The notes under the pieces were generated by a model. That model saw only the letters and a list, made by a program, of their open reading frames with translations. It was not told the DNA's origin and searched no databases. This document shows, piece by piece, positions 8,166-17,784 of a stretch of 64,000 bases of DNA. The stretch spans positions 62,001 to 126,000 of the forward strand of contig NZ_FOLD01000009.1 of NCBI RefSeq assembly GCF_900112225.1, read 5' to 3'. The DNA is from Massilia yuzhufengensis. GTDB lineage: Bacteria > Pseudomonadota > Gammaproteobacteria > Burkholderiales > Burkholderiaceae_D. Numbering within the stretch: the stretch's first letter is position 1; the number at the start of each line of letters is the position of its first letter. A program made the position numbers and the translations under genes.

Positions 8166-10052
8166 ATGAACCAGCCCGTGATGGGCGGCGTCGCCGCTTT
8201 GAACGTTCCAGCTTACATCAAGCACCAGCATCTCATCAATTGGGTATCGGATATCGCCGCCCTGACCAAGCCAGACAGCATTTACTGGTGCGACGGCTCC
8301 GAGGAAGAGTACGACCGCCTGTGCGCCCAGATGGTCGAGGCCGGCACTATGAAGAAGCTCAACCCGGCCAAGCGCCCGAATTCCTACCTGGCCTGGTCCG
8401 ACCCGTCCGACGTCGCGCGCGTCGAAGACCGCACCTACATCTGCGCCGAAACCGCGGAGCAAGCTGGCCCGACCAACAACTGGATGGATCCGGCCGAAAT
8501 GCGCCGTACCCTGAACGGCCTGTTCGACGGCTGCATGGCCGGCCGCACCCTGTACGTGGTGCCGTTCTCGATGGGCCCGCTGGGCTCGCCGATCGCCCAC
8601 ATCGGCGTGGAACTGTCCGATTCGCCTTACGTCGCCGTCAACATGCGTATCATGACGCGCATGGGCAAGGCCGTCTACGACGTGCTCGGTACCGATGGCG
8701 AGTTCGTGCCATGCGTGCACACCGTCGGCATGCCGCTGGCCGCCGGCCAGAAAGACGTGCCGTGGCCATGCAATGCCACCAAGTACATCGTCCACTACCC
8801 GGAAACCCGCGAGATCTGGTCCTTCGGTTCGGGCTACGGCGGTAACGCGCTGCTGGGCAAGAAATGCTTCGCCCTGCGCATCGCCTCGAACATGGGCTAC
8901 CAGGAAGCCCAAGCGGGCGGCACCGGCTGGCTGGCCGAACACATGCTGATCCTGGGCGTGGAGTCGCCAAAGGGCGAGAAGAAATACGTCGCGGCAGCCT
9001 TCCCTTCGGCCTGCGGCAAGACCAACTTCGCCATGCTGATCCCGCCGCAAGCGTTTGACGGCTGGAAAGTCACTACCATCGGCGACGACATCGCCTGGAT
9101 CAAGCCGGGCCAGGACGGCCAGCTGTACGCCATCAACCCGGAAGCCGGCTACTTCGGCGTGGCCCCGGGCACCAACGACAAGACCAATCCGAACTGCATG
9201 GCCTCGCTGCGCGAGAACGTTATCTTCACCAACGTCGCCCTCACCGACGACGGCGACGTGTGGTGGGAAGGCATGACCAAGCAGGCGCCAAGCCACCTGA
9301 TCGACTGGCAGGGCAAGGACTGGACCCCGGCCTCGGGCACCAAGGCCGCCCACCCGAACGCGCGCTTCACCGTGGCCGCCACCCAGAACCCGGTCATCGA
9401 CCAGGCCTGGGACGACCCGGCCGGCGTGCCGATCTCGGCCTTCATCTTCGGCGGCCGCCGCTCGACCACCGTGCCGTTGGTGACCGAAGCGAACAACTGG
9501 GTCGAAGGCGTCTACATGGCCGCGACCATGGGCTCGGAAACCACCGCCGCCGCCGCCGGCCAGATGGGCATCGTGCGCCGCGACCCGTTCGCGATGCTGC
9601 CTTTCATCGGCTACAACATGAGCGACTACTTCCAGCACTGGCTCGACCTCGGCAGGAAGCTTGCCGGGGGCAAGCTTCCGGTGGAAGCCCATTCAAAGGT
9701 TTTGCCGAAAATCTTCTGCGTCAACTGGTTCCGCACCGACGACCAGGGCAGCTTCGTGTGGCCGGGCTACGGCGACAACATGCGCGTGCTCAAGTGGGTG
9801 CTGGACCGCGCCGAAGGCAGCGCGCCTGCCGGCAACCCGCACCTGTTCGGCAGCTCGCCATCGTATGGCGACCTGAACTGGGACGGCATCGACTTTACCG
9901 AAGAGCAGTTCAAGCAGATCACGTCGATCGACAAGGATGCATGGCGTGAAGAGCTGAACCTGCACAGCGAGCTGTTCGACAAGCTCGCCTACCGCCTGCC
10001 GCAGGAGCTGGTGGAGACGAAGGCCAAACTGGAGCAGCAGCTAAACGCGTAA
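8166..10052 (+). CDS. pckG: Phosphoenolpyruvate carboxykinase (GTP)
   Basis: 628 residues, typical of GTP-type PEPCK (about 600-620). Start at MNQPVMGG, 5 bases after a strong GGAGG (8156-8160). The kinase P-loop appears as SACGKTN, just after KYVAAAFP, containing the hyper-reactive Cys of this family. [11 protein letters not shown] and [15 protein letters not shown] are also present. It converts oxaloacetate and GTP to PEP, GDP and CO2, the first committed step of gluconeogenesis from organic acids and amino acids. That fits a strain that feeds on amino-acid polymers. Single-gene unit with its own terminator at 10078. Confidence 0.97.
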   Translation: MNQPVMGGVAALNVPAYIKHQHLINWVSDIAALTKPDSIYWCDGSEEEYDRLCAQMVEAGTMKKLNPAKRPNSYLAWSDPSDVARVEDRTYICAETAEQAGPTNNWMDPAEMRRTLNGLFDGCMAGRTLYVVPFSMGPLGSPIAHIGVELSDSPYVAVNMRIMTRMGKAVYDVLGTDGEFVPCVHTVGMPLAAGQKDVPWPCNATKYIVHYPETREIWSFGSGYGGNALLGKKCFALRIASNMGYQEAQAGGTGWLAEHMLILGVESPKGEKKYVAAAFPSACGKTNFAMLIPPQAFDGWKVTTIGDDIAWIKPGQDGQLYAINPEAGYFGVAPGTNDKTNPNCMASLRENVIFTNVALTDDGDVWWEGMTKQAPSHLIDWQGKDWTPASGTKAAHPNARFTVAATQNPVIDQAWDDPAGVPISAFIFGGRRSTTVPLVTEANNWVEGVYMAATMGSETTAAAAGQMGIVRRDPFAMLPFIGYNMSDYFQHWLDLGRKLAGGKLPVEAHSKVLPKIFCVNWFRTDDQGSFVWPGYGDNMRVLKWVLDRAEGSAPAGNPHLFGSSPSYGDLNWDGIDFTEEQFKQITSIDKDAWREELNLHSELFDKLAYRLPQELVETKAKLEQQLNA

Positions 10053-10077
10053 GCCCGGCCAGGCCTCAAACATGAGG

Positions 10078-10116
10078 AAACGGGGGTGGTGCCACAAGCG
10101 CCGCCCCCGTTTTATT
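10078..10116 (+). terminator. Intrinsic terminator of pckG
   Basis: AAACGGGGG (10078-10086) pairs with CCCCCGTTT (10104-10112), followed by TATTT. It begins 26 bases after the pckG stop. Confidence 0.88.
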
Positions 10117-10228
10117 TAGTCCGGTGAAATCATTCCTAGGGTCGTTTTCTTGCGTTCAAAGTGGCGCTCCCTGTGCGGGACCGGGAATAGGCTGGCGCTT
10201 TCCAACGTCATTCAAGGAGGGACCTACC

Positions 10229-11053
10229 ATGAACCCGACCATGAAACGACTCGTCGCGGCATCGCTCGCGGCGCTGTTGGCGGGAAGCACCGGAGTGGCT
10301 ATGGCCCAGGTCGGAAAGGCCCAGGACGCCGCCACCCCAGGCACCGAGCGCCACAAGAAGGAAATGCGCAAGGCGACCGAGCACGTCAACAAAGCCGTGC
10401 AGGTGGTGCAGCAGATGCAGGCGACCCCCGAGATGCGCGCGCTGCTGCAGCGCTCGAAAGGCGTGTTCGTCGTGCCCGATTACGGCGGTGCGGCGCTCGG
10501 CGTCGGGGCCCGCGGCGGCGCCGGAGTGCTGCTGGTGCGCAGCGGCGACACCTGGAGCAGTCCGGCCTTCTACAACATGGGTGGCATCAGCGCGGGCCTG
10601 CAGGCCGGCATCGAAGCCGGCGCCATCGCCTTCGTCCTCAACGACCAGAAGGCGCTCAACAGCTTCACGCAGAACAACAAGTTCTCCCTGGGCGCCGACG
10701 CCGGCCTGACGGTGGCCGACTGGTCGAAGAAAGGCGAAGGCTCGGCCGGCTACGGCAACATCACCGCCTGGGCCGACACCGAAGGCCTGTTCGGCGGCGT
10801 GGCCCTGAACGTCACCGACATCGACTACGACGAAGACGAGACCGCGGCCTACTACCAGCGCCAGGTGGCTGCAAGAGAGGTTCTGGGCGGCAAGGTTCGC
10901 AATCCGCAGGCCGACGCCCTGCGCCAGACCCTGGCCAGTATCACCAGCGGCAGCGCGGCGTCGAGCATGGGGGGCAGCGGGGCGGGTGGGACGACGAAGG
11001 CGGGCAAGGACAGCAAGATGGAGGCGGAGAAGGAGCGGGAGCGGAGCCGCTAG
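10229..11053 (+). CDS. Exported SYLF/Ysc84-domain lipid-binding protein
   Basis: 274 residues. Start at MNPTMKR, 8 bases after AAGGAGG (10214-10220). Signal peptide 1-26 ends in AMA. The SYLF domain (about residues 75-225) shows GVFVVPDYGGAALGVGARGG, FYNMGGISAGLQAG and SLGADAGLTV, as in bacterial and eukaryotic phosphoinositide-binding SYLF proteins. A Gly/Ser-rich and then strongly charged tail (KMEAEKERERSR) follows. Probably periplasmic, with lipid contact; a precise role is not known for bacterial members. Single-gene unit. Confidence 0.88.
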   Translation: MNPTMKRLVAASLAALLAGSTGVAMAQVGKAQDAATPGTERHKKEMRKATEHVNKAVQVVQQMQATPEMRALLQRSKGVFVVPDYGGAALGVGARGGAGVLLVRSGDTWSSPAFYNMGGISAGLQAGIEAGAIAFVLNDQKALNSFTQNNKFSLGADAGLTVADWSKKGEGSAGYGNITAWADTEGLFGGVALNVTDIDYDEDETAAYYQRQVAAREVLGGKVRNPQADALRQTLASITSGSAASSMGGSGAGGTTKAGKDSKMEAEKERERSR

Positions 11054-11062
11054 ATAAAAAGC

Positions 11063-11097
11063 AGGGGCAGCGTGTGGTTGCGCAGCCCCTCTTTAGT
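11063..11097 (+). terminator. Intrinsic terminator of the SYLF gene
   Basis: AGGGGC-A-GCG pairs with CGC-A-GCCCCT (A-A mismatch), 8-base loop, then CTTTAGTTT. Confidence 0.7.
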
Positions 11098-11114
11098 TTG
11101 GACCACCATCCTCC

Positions 11115-11274
11115 AGACCGTCGTACGCGCCACTGGCGCCTACGACTTCCCGCGCAGGCGGGAACCCAATTTTGTGTGCACCCCACTGTCGTTTGAGGCA
11201 GGCGGAGCGCGAACGACTTGGATTCCCGCCTGCGCGGGAAGTCATTTCCCCCAGCGGGGGGAATGACGGTTTTT
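11115..11274. repeat. Paired inverted REP-like repeat, copy 3 (expanded)
   Basis: Left part 11115-11173 (ACCGTCGTACGCGCC.. then CGCGCAGGCGGGAACCCAATTTT); right part 11217-11274 (TTGGATTCCCGCC.. then GGGAATGACGGTTTTT). Each half carries an extra internal palindrome not present in the other copies. Between convergent SYLF and YfcC genes. Confidence 0.75.
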
Positions 11275-11325
11275 ATGGTTAGCGATGGAATTTGGCAGCG
11301 ATTGAATTCAGGCTTTCGAACTTCT

Positions 11326-12714
11326 TCAATTCCACCCCATCAGCACCGGCGGTATCAGCAACAACAGCGCCATCACCAGATAAATCAGCTGCAGCGGAAT
11401 CATCCACTTGGCCCAGGTAAGCCACGGGATGCGCGCCAGCGCCAGCACGCCCACGGTAATGCCCGAGGTCGGGATCATCGGGGTGGACAGTTCGCCCAGT
11501 TGGAAAGCCAGGATCGCGGTCTGGCGCGAGACGCCCACCAGGTCGGCCAGCGGCGCCATGATCGGCATCGTCAGCGCTGCCTGGCCGCTGCCCGAATGGA
11601 TGAAGAAGTTGATCACCGACTGGATCAGGTACATCTTCTGGGCCGCGAACACCGGATGGCTCGACTGCACCAGGGGCATCAGTTCGTGCAGCATGGTGTC
11701 GATGATGTGGGCGTCGCGCGCGATCACCATGGTGGCGCGCGCGATCGCGATCACCAGCGCGGTGGGCGCCAGGTCCTTCACGCCCTGCATGAAGGACGCC
11801 ACCCAGCCGTCGGCGCCGAGGCGGCCGACCACGCCCACCACGATCGCCATGGCCAGGAACAGGGCCGCGATCTCGTCGATGAACCAGCCATACTGCACCA
11901 CGCCCACCACCATCGCGCCCAGCGTGAGCGCGAACAGCGCCAGCACCGCCGCATGGCGCCGCGTCATGCGTTCGTGTTCGTGGACGGATGCATCCGGCAT
12001 CTCCTTGCGCTTGGTCTGGTCGAGAACGAAGGTCGGGCTGAGCGCGGGGTTCTGCTTGACCCGCGCCGCGTACCACATCAGGAAGGCGACCGTGACGAAC
12101 GTCGCCACCGCCCACACCACCAGCCGGTAGCCTATTCCCGAGAACACCGGCACCCCGGCGATCCCCTGCGCAATGCCGACATTGAAGGGATTCAGGAAGG
12201 CCGCGCCGAAGCCGACCTGCGAGCCCAGAAAAGGAATCGACACGCCGGTCACGGTGTCGTAGCCCAGGGCCAGCGCCAGCGGCACGAAGATCAGGATGAA
12301 GGGAATCACCTCCTCGTTCATGCCGAAGGTGGCGCCGCCGAGCGAGAACAGGGTGACGAACACCGGGATGAGCATGGCGCGCACCAGCGGCGAGTGGGTG
12401 TGCGCTCTAGCGATCGAGCGGATCATGGTGTCGATCGCCTCGGTGCGCTGCAGTACCGCGAAGGCGCCGCCGACGATCAGCACGAAGCCGATGATCTGGG
12501 ACGCTTCGACGAAGCCCTTGATGGGCGCCTTGAGCAGCGCCACCAGTCCCTGCGGGGCGCTTTCCACGTAATGGAAGGAGCCGGGATTGACCAGCTGCCT
12601 GCCGTCGACCAGGTGGGTGTCGTATTTGCCGCCGGGGACGAACCAGGTCGCCAGCGCGATCAGCGCGAGGATGGCGAACAGCAGCACGAAGGTGTTGGGC
12701 ATTCGAAGGCGCAT
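11326..12714 (-). CDS. YfcC-family inner-membrane transporter in the cyanophycin locus
   Basis: 462 residues with about 12 hydrophobic segments, starting MPNTFVLLFAILALIALATWFVPGG. Family marks include FSLGGATFGMNEEVIPF and AFLNPFNVGIAQGIAG, repeated in pseudo-symmetric form in the C-terminal half (SGSGQAALTMPIMAPLAD). The YfcC/DcuC-like superfamily holds carriers for dicarboxylates and amino acids. It lies 10 bp downstream of the CphZ-like hydrolase gene and is surely co-transcribed with it. I infer import of beta-Asp-Arg, or exchange of Asp/Arg, across the inner membrane. That substrate has not been shown for this family to my knowledge. An alternative start 6 bases upstream (MRLRMP) is the one annotated. 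Confidence 0.85.
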   Translation of the reverse strand: MRLRMPNTFVLLFAILALIALATWFVPGGKYDTHLVDGRQLVNPGSFHYVESAPQGLVALLKAPIKGFVEASQIIGFVLIVGGAFAVLQRTEAIDTMIRSIARAHTHSPLVRAMLIPVFVTLFSLGGATFGMNEEVIPFILIFVPLALALGYDTVTGVSIPFLGSQVGFGAAFLNPFNVGIAQGIAGVPVFSGIGYRLVVWAVATFVTVAFLMWYAARVKQNPALSPTFVLDQTKRKEMPDASVHEHERMTRRHAAVLALFALTLGAMVVGVVQYGWFIDEIAALFLAMAIVVGVVGRLGADGWVASFMQGVKDLAPTALVIAIARATMVIARDAHIIDTMLHELMPLVQSSHPVFAAQKMYLIQSVINFFIHSGSGQAALTMPIMAPLADLVGVSRQTAILAFQLGELSTPMIPTSGITVGVLALARIPWLTWAKWMIPLQLIYLVMALLLLIPPVLMGWN

Positions 12715-12724
12715 GCTTATTGTC

Positions 12725-13843
12725 TCACTGGCTCAGTAGGGGACCGGAACGGAAGGGCGTGGCGCCCGCGATTTTGCAGACCTGCATGCCGCGCAGCAGG
12801 TGGCGGTGGGCTGTGCTGGCGAACAGCAGGCCGCTGGTGGTGGCGCGCACGGTGGCGGTGGCGCCGCTGACCGGGTTGACGATGTCGGCCACCGCCTCGC
12901 CGGCGGCCACCTGTTCGCCCAGCGCTTTCAGGAACACCAGCACGCCCGATTGCGGCGCATGCAGCGGCTCGACGCCCGCCAGCGGCGTCGCTTCGCACAG
13001 CGCCGCAGGCAGCGCCGCCACGGGAATATCGAGCATGCCCTCGCGCGCCAGGAACTGCAGCAGCGCCCCTGCATCCTGCTCGGCCAGGTCGTAGCGCACG
13101 TCCATTTCGCCGCGCAGTTCGACCGTCACCGCGGCGCAGGCCGGCGGCACCGGCGTCGCGGGCCCGAAGTGCTCGGCCAGGTCCCACCACAGCCTGCTGC
13201 AGGCTTCGTCGAAGGGGGCGCCGCCCGAGGCGCTGGAGAGCAGCAGGGCGCGCGCGCCGAGCAGCGCGGCCAGCTGCGTGGCCTTGGCGGCCAGCGGCGT
13301 GCCCGCATACACGTGCATCAGGCCCTCGTTATCGCAGTGCAGGTCGAGCACGATGTCGGCATCGATCGCCATCGACAGCAGCGTTTTCTTGAGCACCTCG
13401 GTGTGGTCCTGCGGCGCCCAGCGCGCCACGGCGGCGCGCGCCGCGGCGCGGATGGCGGCGACGTTGGCCGCCGCGTCCGGGCCCAGGCGGCCGGCCAGCG
13501 ACTCCTTCAGCTCCGCGCCGACATGCAGGAAGGCGCGGTTGAAATTCACGCCGGTGCCAAGGTCGAAGCGCCCCATGGGCGTGCCGTGCATGAGCTGCGC
13601 CAGCCCGACCGGGTTCGCGGCCGGCACCAGCACGATCTCGCCGCGCACGCGGCCTTCGGCATCGAGATTGTCCAGCGCGCGCCGCAGGAACTGGGCGACC
13701 AGCATGGCCGGCACTTCGTCCGCGTGCAGGGAAGCCTGGATGTAGGCCTTCTTGCCGCTGCCCGGACTGCCGAAATGGCAGGTGCTGAGCTGGTAGCTGG
13801 CCAGGCCAGGTTCGGTGGCGATCGGGTGTGTCTGTATCTGCAT
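12725..13843 (-). CDS. M14-family succinylglutamate desuccinylase/aspartoacylase-like hydrolase, probable beta-Asp-Arg dipeptide hydrolase (CphZ/AotO-like)
   Basis: 372 residues. Start MQIQTHPIA, 8 bases after GGAG; an upstream in-frame ATG lacks a ribosome site. Zinc ligands of the AstE/AspA-type M14 fold: His40 and Glu43 (SLHADE) and the His of DLHCD (about 167). NFNRAF near 112 is the Asn-Arg substrate motif. The protein matches the AotO/CphZ family in size and layout. That family splits beta-Asp-Arg from cyanophycin into Asp and Arg. The context here (cyanophycinase, transporter, RpiR, TonB receptor) fits that job. First gene of the minus-strand operon, upstream of the YfcC carrier. An aspartoacylase or succinylglutamate desuccinylase role is the alternative. 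Confidence 0.72.
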   Translation of the reverse strand: MQIQTHPIATEPGLASYQLSTCHFGSPGSGKKAYIQASLHADEVPAMLVAQFLRRALDNLDAEGRVRGEIVLVPAANPVGLAQLMHGTPMGRFDLGTGVNFNRAFLHVGAELKESLAGRLGPDAAANVAAIRAAARAAVARWAPQDHTEVLKKTLLSMAIDADIVLDLHCDNEGLMHVYAGTPLAAKATQLAALLGARALLLSSASGGAPFDEACSRLWWDLAEHFGPATPVPPACAAVTVELRGEMDVRYDLAEQDAGALLQFLAREGMLDIPVAALPAALCEATPLAGVEPLHAPQSGVLVFLKALGEQVAAGEAVADIVNPVSGATATVRATTSGLLFASTAHRHLLRGMQVCKIAGATPFRSGPLLSQ

Positions 13844-13921
13844 GTGCAATTCTCCACGCGCCGGCATGCCAGCCGCATGGGGCTTCGGCGCGCATGTAGG
13901 TTTTTTTACACAGTTCGGTTC

Positions 13922-13939
13922 AATGAAAGAATATTTTCA
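13922..13939 (-). promoter_or_regulatory. Candidate RpiR operator A in the divergent region
   Basis: Read on the minus strand: TGAAAATATTCTTTCATT, containing TGAAA-N6-TTTCA symmetry. It differs at one of 18 positions from 942-959 upstream of the other cyanophycinase gene. It lies about 80 bp upstream of the CphZ-like start. Confidence 0.5.
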
Positions 13940-13977
13940 AATTCATGTTGAGTTTGCCACAGAACATGGATTACATT

Positions 13978-13993
13978 TGGAAAATATTTTGAA
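13978..13993 (+). promoter_or_regulatory. Candidate RpiR operator B in the divergent region
   Basis: TGGAAAATATTTTGAA with a perfect AAAATATTTT core, 54 bp from operator A and about 50 bp before the RpiR gene. Both sites are followed by AAATT and, a few bases on, CATGT, so they are also imperfect direct repeats. The whole 13844-14042 interval is unusually AT rich. Confidence 0.45.
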
Positions 13994-14042
13994 ATTTGCA
14001 TGTCATAAATAAAACTATTCACACCACATAAACGATGCCGCG

Positions 14043-15005
14043 ATGAGTCCTTCCAACGTCCGCTCCACCTCGCCCGACATCGGTTTTGCCGAGTCTTCGC
14101 TCGGCCAGTCGCTGCTGCGCATGCTGGCCGAAGGCTCGGCCTCGAACCGCAGCATCGCCGACTACCTGCTGCGCAACCAGGTACGCACCACCGCTTTGGG
14201 TATCGAAGAACTGGCCGAGGCCTGCGAGGTGTCGACCGCCACCATCAGCCGCTTCGCGCGCGACCTCGGCTTCAAGAACTACGCGGCGATGCGCGGCGCG
14301 GTGGCCGAGACCCTGCAGTCGATGCTGCAGCCGGTAGAAAAGCTGCGCAGCTCGATCGCGCGCCGGCCCGCCTCGCCGGCGCTGGAAAGCCTGGGCTATG
14401 CGGAAGCGGCGCTCACCGCCACCAGCCGCGCGCTGGCCGGCGCCCAGTTAGAGCGCATCAGCGCCGGCCTGACCAAGGCGCGCACCGTCTACGTGATGGG
14501 CTTCGGCCTGTCCACCTTCCTGGCCGGCACCCTGGCCATGCACCTGCAGCCCTTCTGCCGCCACGTGGTCGAAGTCGCGGCCGCCGGCGGCACCGAGGTC
14601 GCGGCCAGCCAGCTGGCCACCATCACCGACAAGGACGTGCTGGTGGTGATCTCGCTGCCGCGCTACACGCTGGCGGCGGTGTCGCTGACCCGCTTCGCGC
14701 GCGACAGCGGCGCCACCGTGGTCTCGATCACCGACTCCCCCGCCTCGCCGCTGGCCGAACTCGGGCACCACGTGCTGTATGCGCACAGCGCGCACCCGGT
14801 CCTGCCCAGCAGCGCGAGCGCGGCGCTGGCCGTGATCGAAGCGCTGGCCGTGTCCCTCATGACCTCCAACAAGGCCAACGTCGCCAAGGCGGCGCGCCAC
14901 ACCGAGGCGATCGCCGCCTACCTCTACGGTGAACACCAGATTCGTACCGGCAGCACGCAGAAAAAAGAGGGCGCCGCGAAGCGCCGCATCGTGAAGAAGT
15001 CCTGA
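14043..15005 (+). CDS. MurR/RpiR-family transcriptional regulator of the cyanophycin locus
   Basis: 320 residues. N-terminal HTH_6 domain with the recognition region [20 protein letters not shown] (about 53-72), then a SIS domain (about 130-270; [26 protein letters not shown]). The tail is Lys/Arg rich. RpiR proteins usually bind phosphosugars through SIS, but RpiR-type genes beside AotO/CphZ genes suggest other ligands. It is the first gene of a plus-strand operon (TonB receptor 21 bp on, cyanophycinase 10 bp after that) and divergent from the hydrolase-transporter operon, so it is well placed to control both. Likely operators at 13922 and 13978. The effector (beta-Asp-Arg, Arg or Asp) is unknown. 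Confidence 0.88.
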   Translation: MSPSNVRSTSPDIGFAESSLGQSLLRMLAEGSASNRSIADYLLRNQVRTTALGIEELAEACEVSTATISRFARDLGFKNYAAMRGAVAETLQSMLQPVEKLRSSIARRPASPALESLGYAEAALTATSRALAGAQLERISAGLTKARTVYVMGFGLSTFLAGTLAMHLQPFCRHVVEVAAAGGTEVAASQLATITDKDVLVVISLPRYTLAAVSLTRFARDSGATVVSITDSPASPLAELGHHVLYAHSAHPVLPSSASAALAVIEALAVSLMTSNKANVAKAARHTEAIAAYLYGEHQIRTGSTQKKEGAAKRRIVKKS

Positions 15006-15026
15006 GTCATCAACAAGGAGCATTGC

Positions 15027-17774
15027 ATGAGGAAGCACATGTCGATTAGCTTGCGGCCGACCATCCTGGCGTCGAGTATCGTGGCCGCGTTCGGCCTGGT
15101 GGCGCCGCCCGCGGTAGCGCAGCAGGCGGACGAGCAGAAGATGCACCGGGTCGAGGTGACGGGTTCGTCGATCAAGCGCCTGGACAGCGAGGCGGCCCTG
15201 CCGATGGAACTGATCACGCGCGAGGACATCGAGAAGATGGGCGTCACCACCGCCGCCGAACTGGTGCGCAACATCGCCGCCAATACGGCGCCGCTGACCG
15301 ACGGCCCCAGCATCTCGGACGGCACCTCGGGCCAGCGCGGCCTGAACGGCGCCAACATGCGCGGCCTGGGCGTGTCGTCGACCCTCATCCTGCTCAATGG
15401 CCGGCGCCTGGCCAACTTCGCGTCCCCGGGCGACAACGCCGGCGTCGACCTGAACAACATTCCGGCCGGCGCGATCCAGCGCGTCGAGGTGCTCAAGGAC
15501 GGCGCCTCGGCGATCTACGGCACCGACGCGATCGGCGGCGTGATCAACTTCATCACCCGCAAGGACTACACGGGCCTGGACCTGTCGGCATCGGCCGCCG
15601 GCACCCAGCACGGCGGCGCCGGCAAGCGCACCGCCAGCATCAGCGGCGGCATCGGCGACCTGGCCACCGACCGCTTCAACGTGTTCGGCGTGCTCGACTT
15701 CCAGCAGCTCGACAGCCTGCGCTCGGGGCAGCGCAGCTTCATCGGCGAGCGCCCGCTGGCAACCACCTTGCCGGCCCAGATGTCGAGCAATACCTTCCCA
15801 GCCAACGTCGATATCTCGGGCGCGCAGCGCGCCGCGCTGATCGCTGCCGGCCTGCTGCCGGCCGGCAGCACGGCCAGCCGGGTCAACCCGAGCGCGCCGA
15901 CTTGCAACCCGCCGGGCACCGTCTACGCCCCGCTGGGACCGGGCGGCCGGGCCGGCTGCAGCTTCGACTTCATGCAGGATACCGAGCTGTATCCGGATTC
16001 GCGCAAGATCGGCTTCATCGGCCGCGCGACTTTCCAGCTCAACCCGGACAACCAGCTGTTCGCCGAACTGGTGCAGACCGAAGCGAAGTCGAAGTACGTG
16101 CTCTCGCCAAACCCGGTCCGCATCCGCAACCTGCCGGTCGCGATCCTGCCCACCGCCTACCGCAACGCGCTGACCGGCCCCGGCCTGCCCACCATCTTCA
16201 GCGGCATCCGCTACCGCATGAAAGAAGCGGGCAACCGCAGCAACGAGGTGACCAGCGAAGGCCAGCGCCTGGTGCTGGGCGCCACCGGCGTCATCCAGGG
16301 CTGGGACTACGACCTGGCCTTCTCGCGCGCCGAGAACCGCGCCACCGACAAGTACGTCGACGGCTACGTCCTGTACGACAAATTCGACGCCGCCGTGCGC
16401 AACGGGACCATCAATCCCTTCGCGCCGTCGGGACAGGCCGCCATCGACCTGATCAACGGCATCAAGATCAACGACGAGGCGCGCAAGGCCAAGGGCATCT
16501 CGACCTCGATCGACGGCAAGATGTCGCGCGCGCTCACCAAGCTGGCCGGCGGCGACCTGGCGATCGCGTTCGGCGGGGAATTCCGCCGCGAGCACCAGTT
16601 GTTCACACCGTCCGAGCTGCTCAAGTCGAACAATATCGCGGGTGACCGCGACAGCACCGTGCCGGTCGGCGAGCTGCTCGAGGTCGAGACTGCCGACAAC
16701 CGGCGCCGCGTGGCCTCGGTGTTCACCGAGGTGGTCGCACCGTTCACCAAGGAACTCGAGATGCAGTTCGCGCTGCGCCACGACCGCTACAGCGAAATCG
16801 GCAGCTCCACCAATCCGAAGATCGGCCTGCGCTACCAGCCCAGCACCCAGCTCATGGTGCGCGCCTCGGCCGGCACGGGCTTCCGCGCGCCGTCGCTGTC
16901 GGACCTGAAGCGCCCGACCATCTTCGGCACCGCGGCCGGCTTCCTGACCGACCCGCAATGCGTGGCGCAGGAAGGCAGCATCGACCTGTGTACCGACCAG
17001 TGGGGCGTGGAACGCCGTTCGAATCCCAACCTGAAGCCGGAGAAGTCGCGCCAGTTCACGCTCGGCACTGTGTTCGAGCTGGACAAGCGCACCAACTTCT
17101 CGGTCGACTACTGGAACATCGAGAAGAAGGACGTGATCAGCACCCTGGGCGAGCAGGTCATCGTCGAGAACCCGCAAGCCTACAACGGCACCTACATCGA
17201 GCGCGACGAGGACGGCTTCATCTCGAACATCCTCCTGATGAAGGAAAACCAGGGCCGCCTGAAGACCTCGGGCATCGACATCTCGGCAGAATGGAAAAGT
17301 GAGCGCGGAGCCTGGGGCCGCTTCGGCGTCGACCTGTCGGGCACGCGCATCCTGCGCTACGACCGCCAGTATGGCCCGTCCGAGCCCTTCCGCAGCAACC
17401 TGGGCGTGTTCCTGAACGACCAGGCGATCCAGAAGTGGCGCCACCGCATCAGCTTCGAGTGGGACGGCGGCCCGGTCAGCCTGGCGCTGGCGAACCAGTA
17501 TTCGTCCAGCTACACCGACCAGAACACCACCTACGACCCGGCCACCGACTCGCTGCTGCAGCCGAACAAGGTGAAGGCCTATTCGCTGTGGGACCTGACC
17601 GGCAGCTGGGCCATCGGCAAGAACCTCAAGCTGCGCGCCGGGGTGCTGAACCTGCTCGACAAGGATCCACCGTTCTCGAACCAGGCTTACTTCTTCCTGT
17701 CCGGGTACGACCCGAGCTACACCGACCCGCGCGGCCGCAGCGGCTACGTGAGCCTGAATTATTCGTTCCGGTGA
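15027..17774 (+). CDS. TonB-dependent outer-membrane receptor, candidate cyanophycin-peptide importer
   Basis: 915 residues. AAGGAG 7 bases before the ATG. Signal peptide ends near AVAQQA (about 31). A TonB-box-like HRVEVTGS follows, then a plug domain (about 50-165: [34 protein letters not shown]) and a 22-strand barrel ending NYSFR. In the barrel, one extracellular stretch carries four cysteines in two pairs (PTCNPPG ... AGCSF; PQCVAQ ... DLCTDQ). It lies between the RpiR regulator and the exported cyanophycinase in a tight operon. That suggests energy-driven uptake of cyanophycin fragments rather than siderophores. Substrate is inference. Confidence 0.88.
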   Translation: MRKHMSISLRPTILASSIVAAFGLVAPPAVAQQADEQKMHRVEVTGSSIKRLDSEAALPMELITREDIEKMGVTTAAELVRNIAANTAPLTDGPSISDGTSGQRGLNGANMRGLGVSSTLILLNGRRLANFASPGDNAGVDLNNIPAGAIQRVEVLKDGASAIYGTDAIGGVINFITRKDYTGLDLSASAAGTQHGGAGKRTASISGGIGDLATDRFNVFGVLDFQQLDSLRSGQRSFIGERPLATTLPAQMSSNTFPANVDISGAQRAALIAAGLLPAGSTASRVNPSAPTCNPPGTVYAPLGPGGRAGCSFDFMQDTELYPDSRKIGFIGRATFQLNPDNQLFAELVQTEAKSKYVLSPNPVRIRNLPVAILPTAYRNALTGPGLPTIFSGIRYRMKEAGNRSNEVTSEGQRLVLGATGVIQGWDYDLAFSRAENRATDKYVDGYVLYDKFDAAVRNGTINPFAPSGQAAIDLINGIKINDEARKAKGISTSIDGKMSRALTKLAGGDLAIAFGGEFRREHQLFTPSELLKSNNIAGDRDSTVPVGELLEVETADNRRRVASVFTEVVAPFTKELEMQFALRHDRYSEIGSSTNPKIGLRYQPSTQLMVRASAGTGFRAPSLSDLKRPTIFGTAAGFLTDPQCVAQEGSIDLCTDQWGVERRSNPNLKPEKSRQFTLGTVFELDKRTNFSVDYWNIEKKDVISTLGEQVIVENPQAYNGTYIERDEDGFISNILLMKENQGRLKTSGIDISAEWKSERGAWGRFGVDLSGTRILRYDRQYGPSEPFRSNLGVFLNDQAIQKWRHRISFEWDGGPVSLALANQYSSSYTDQNTTYDPATDSLLQPNKVKAYSLWDLTGSWAIGKNLKLRAGVLNLLDKDPPFSNQAYFFLSGYDPSYTDPRGRSGYVSLNYSFR

Positions 17775-17784
17775 CGGGAGGCGT

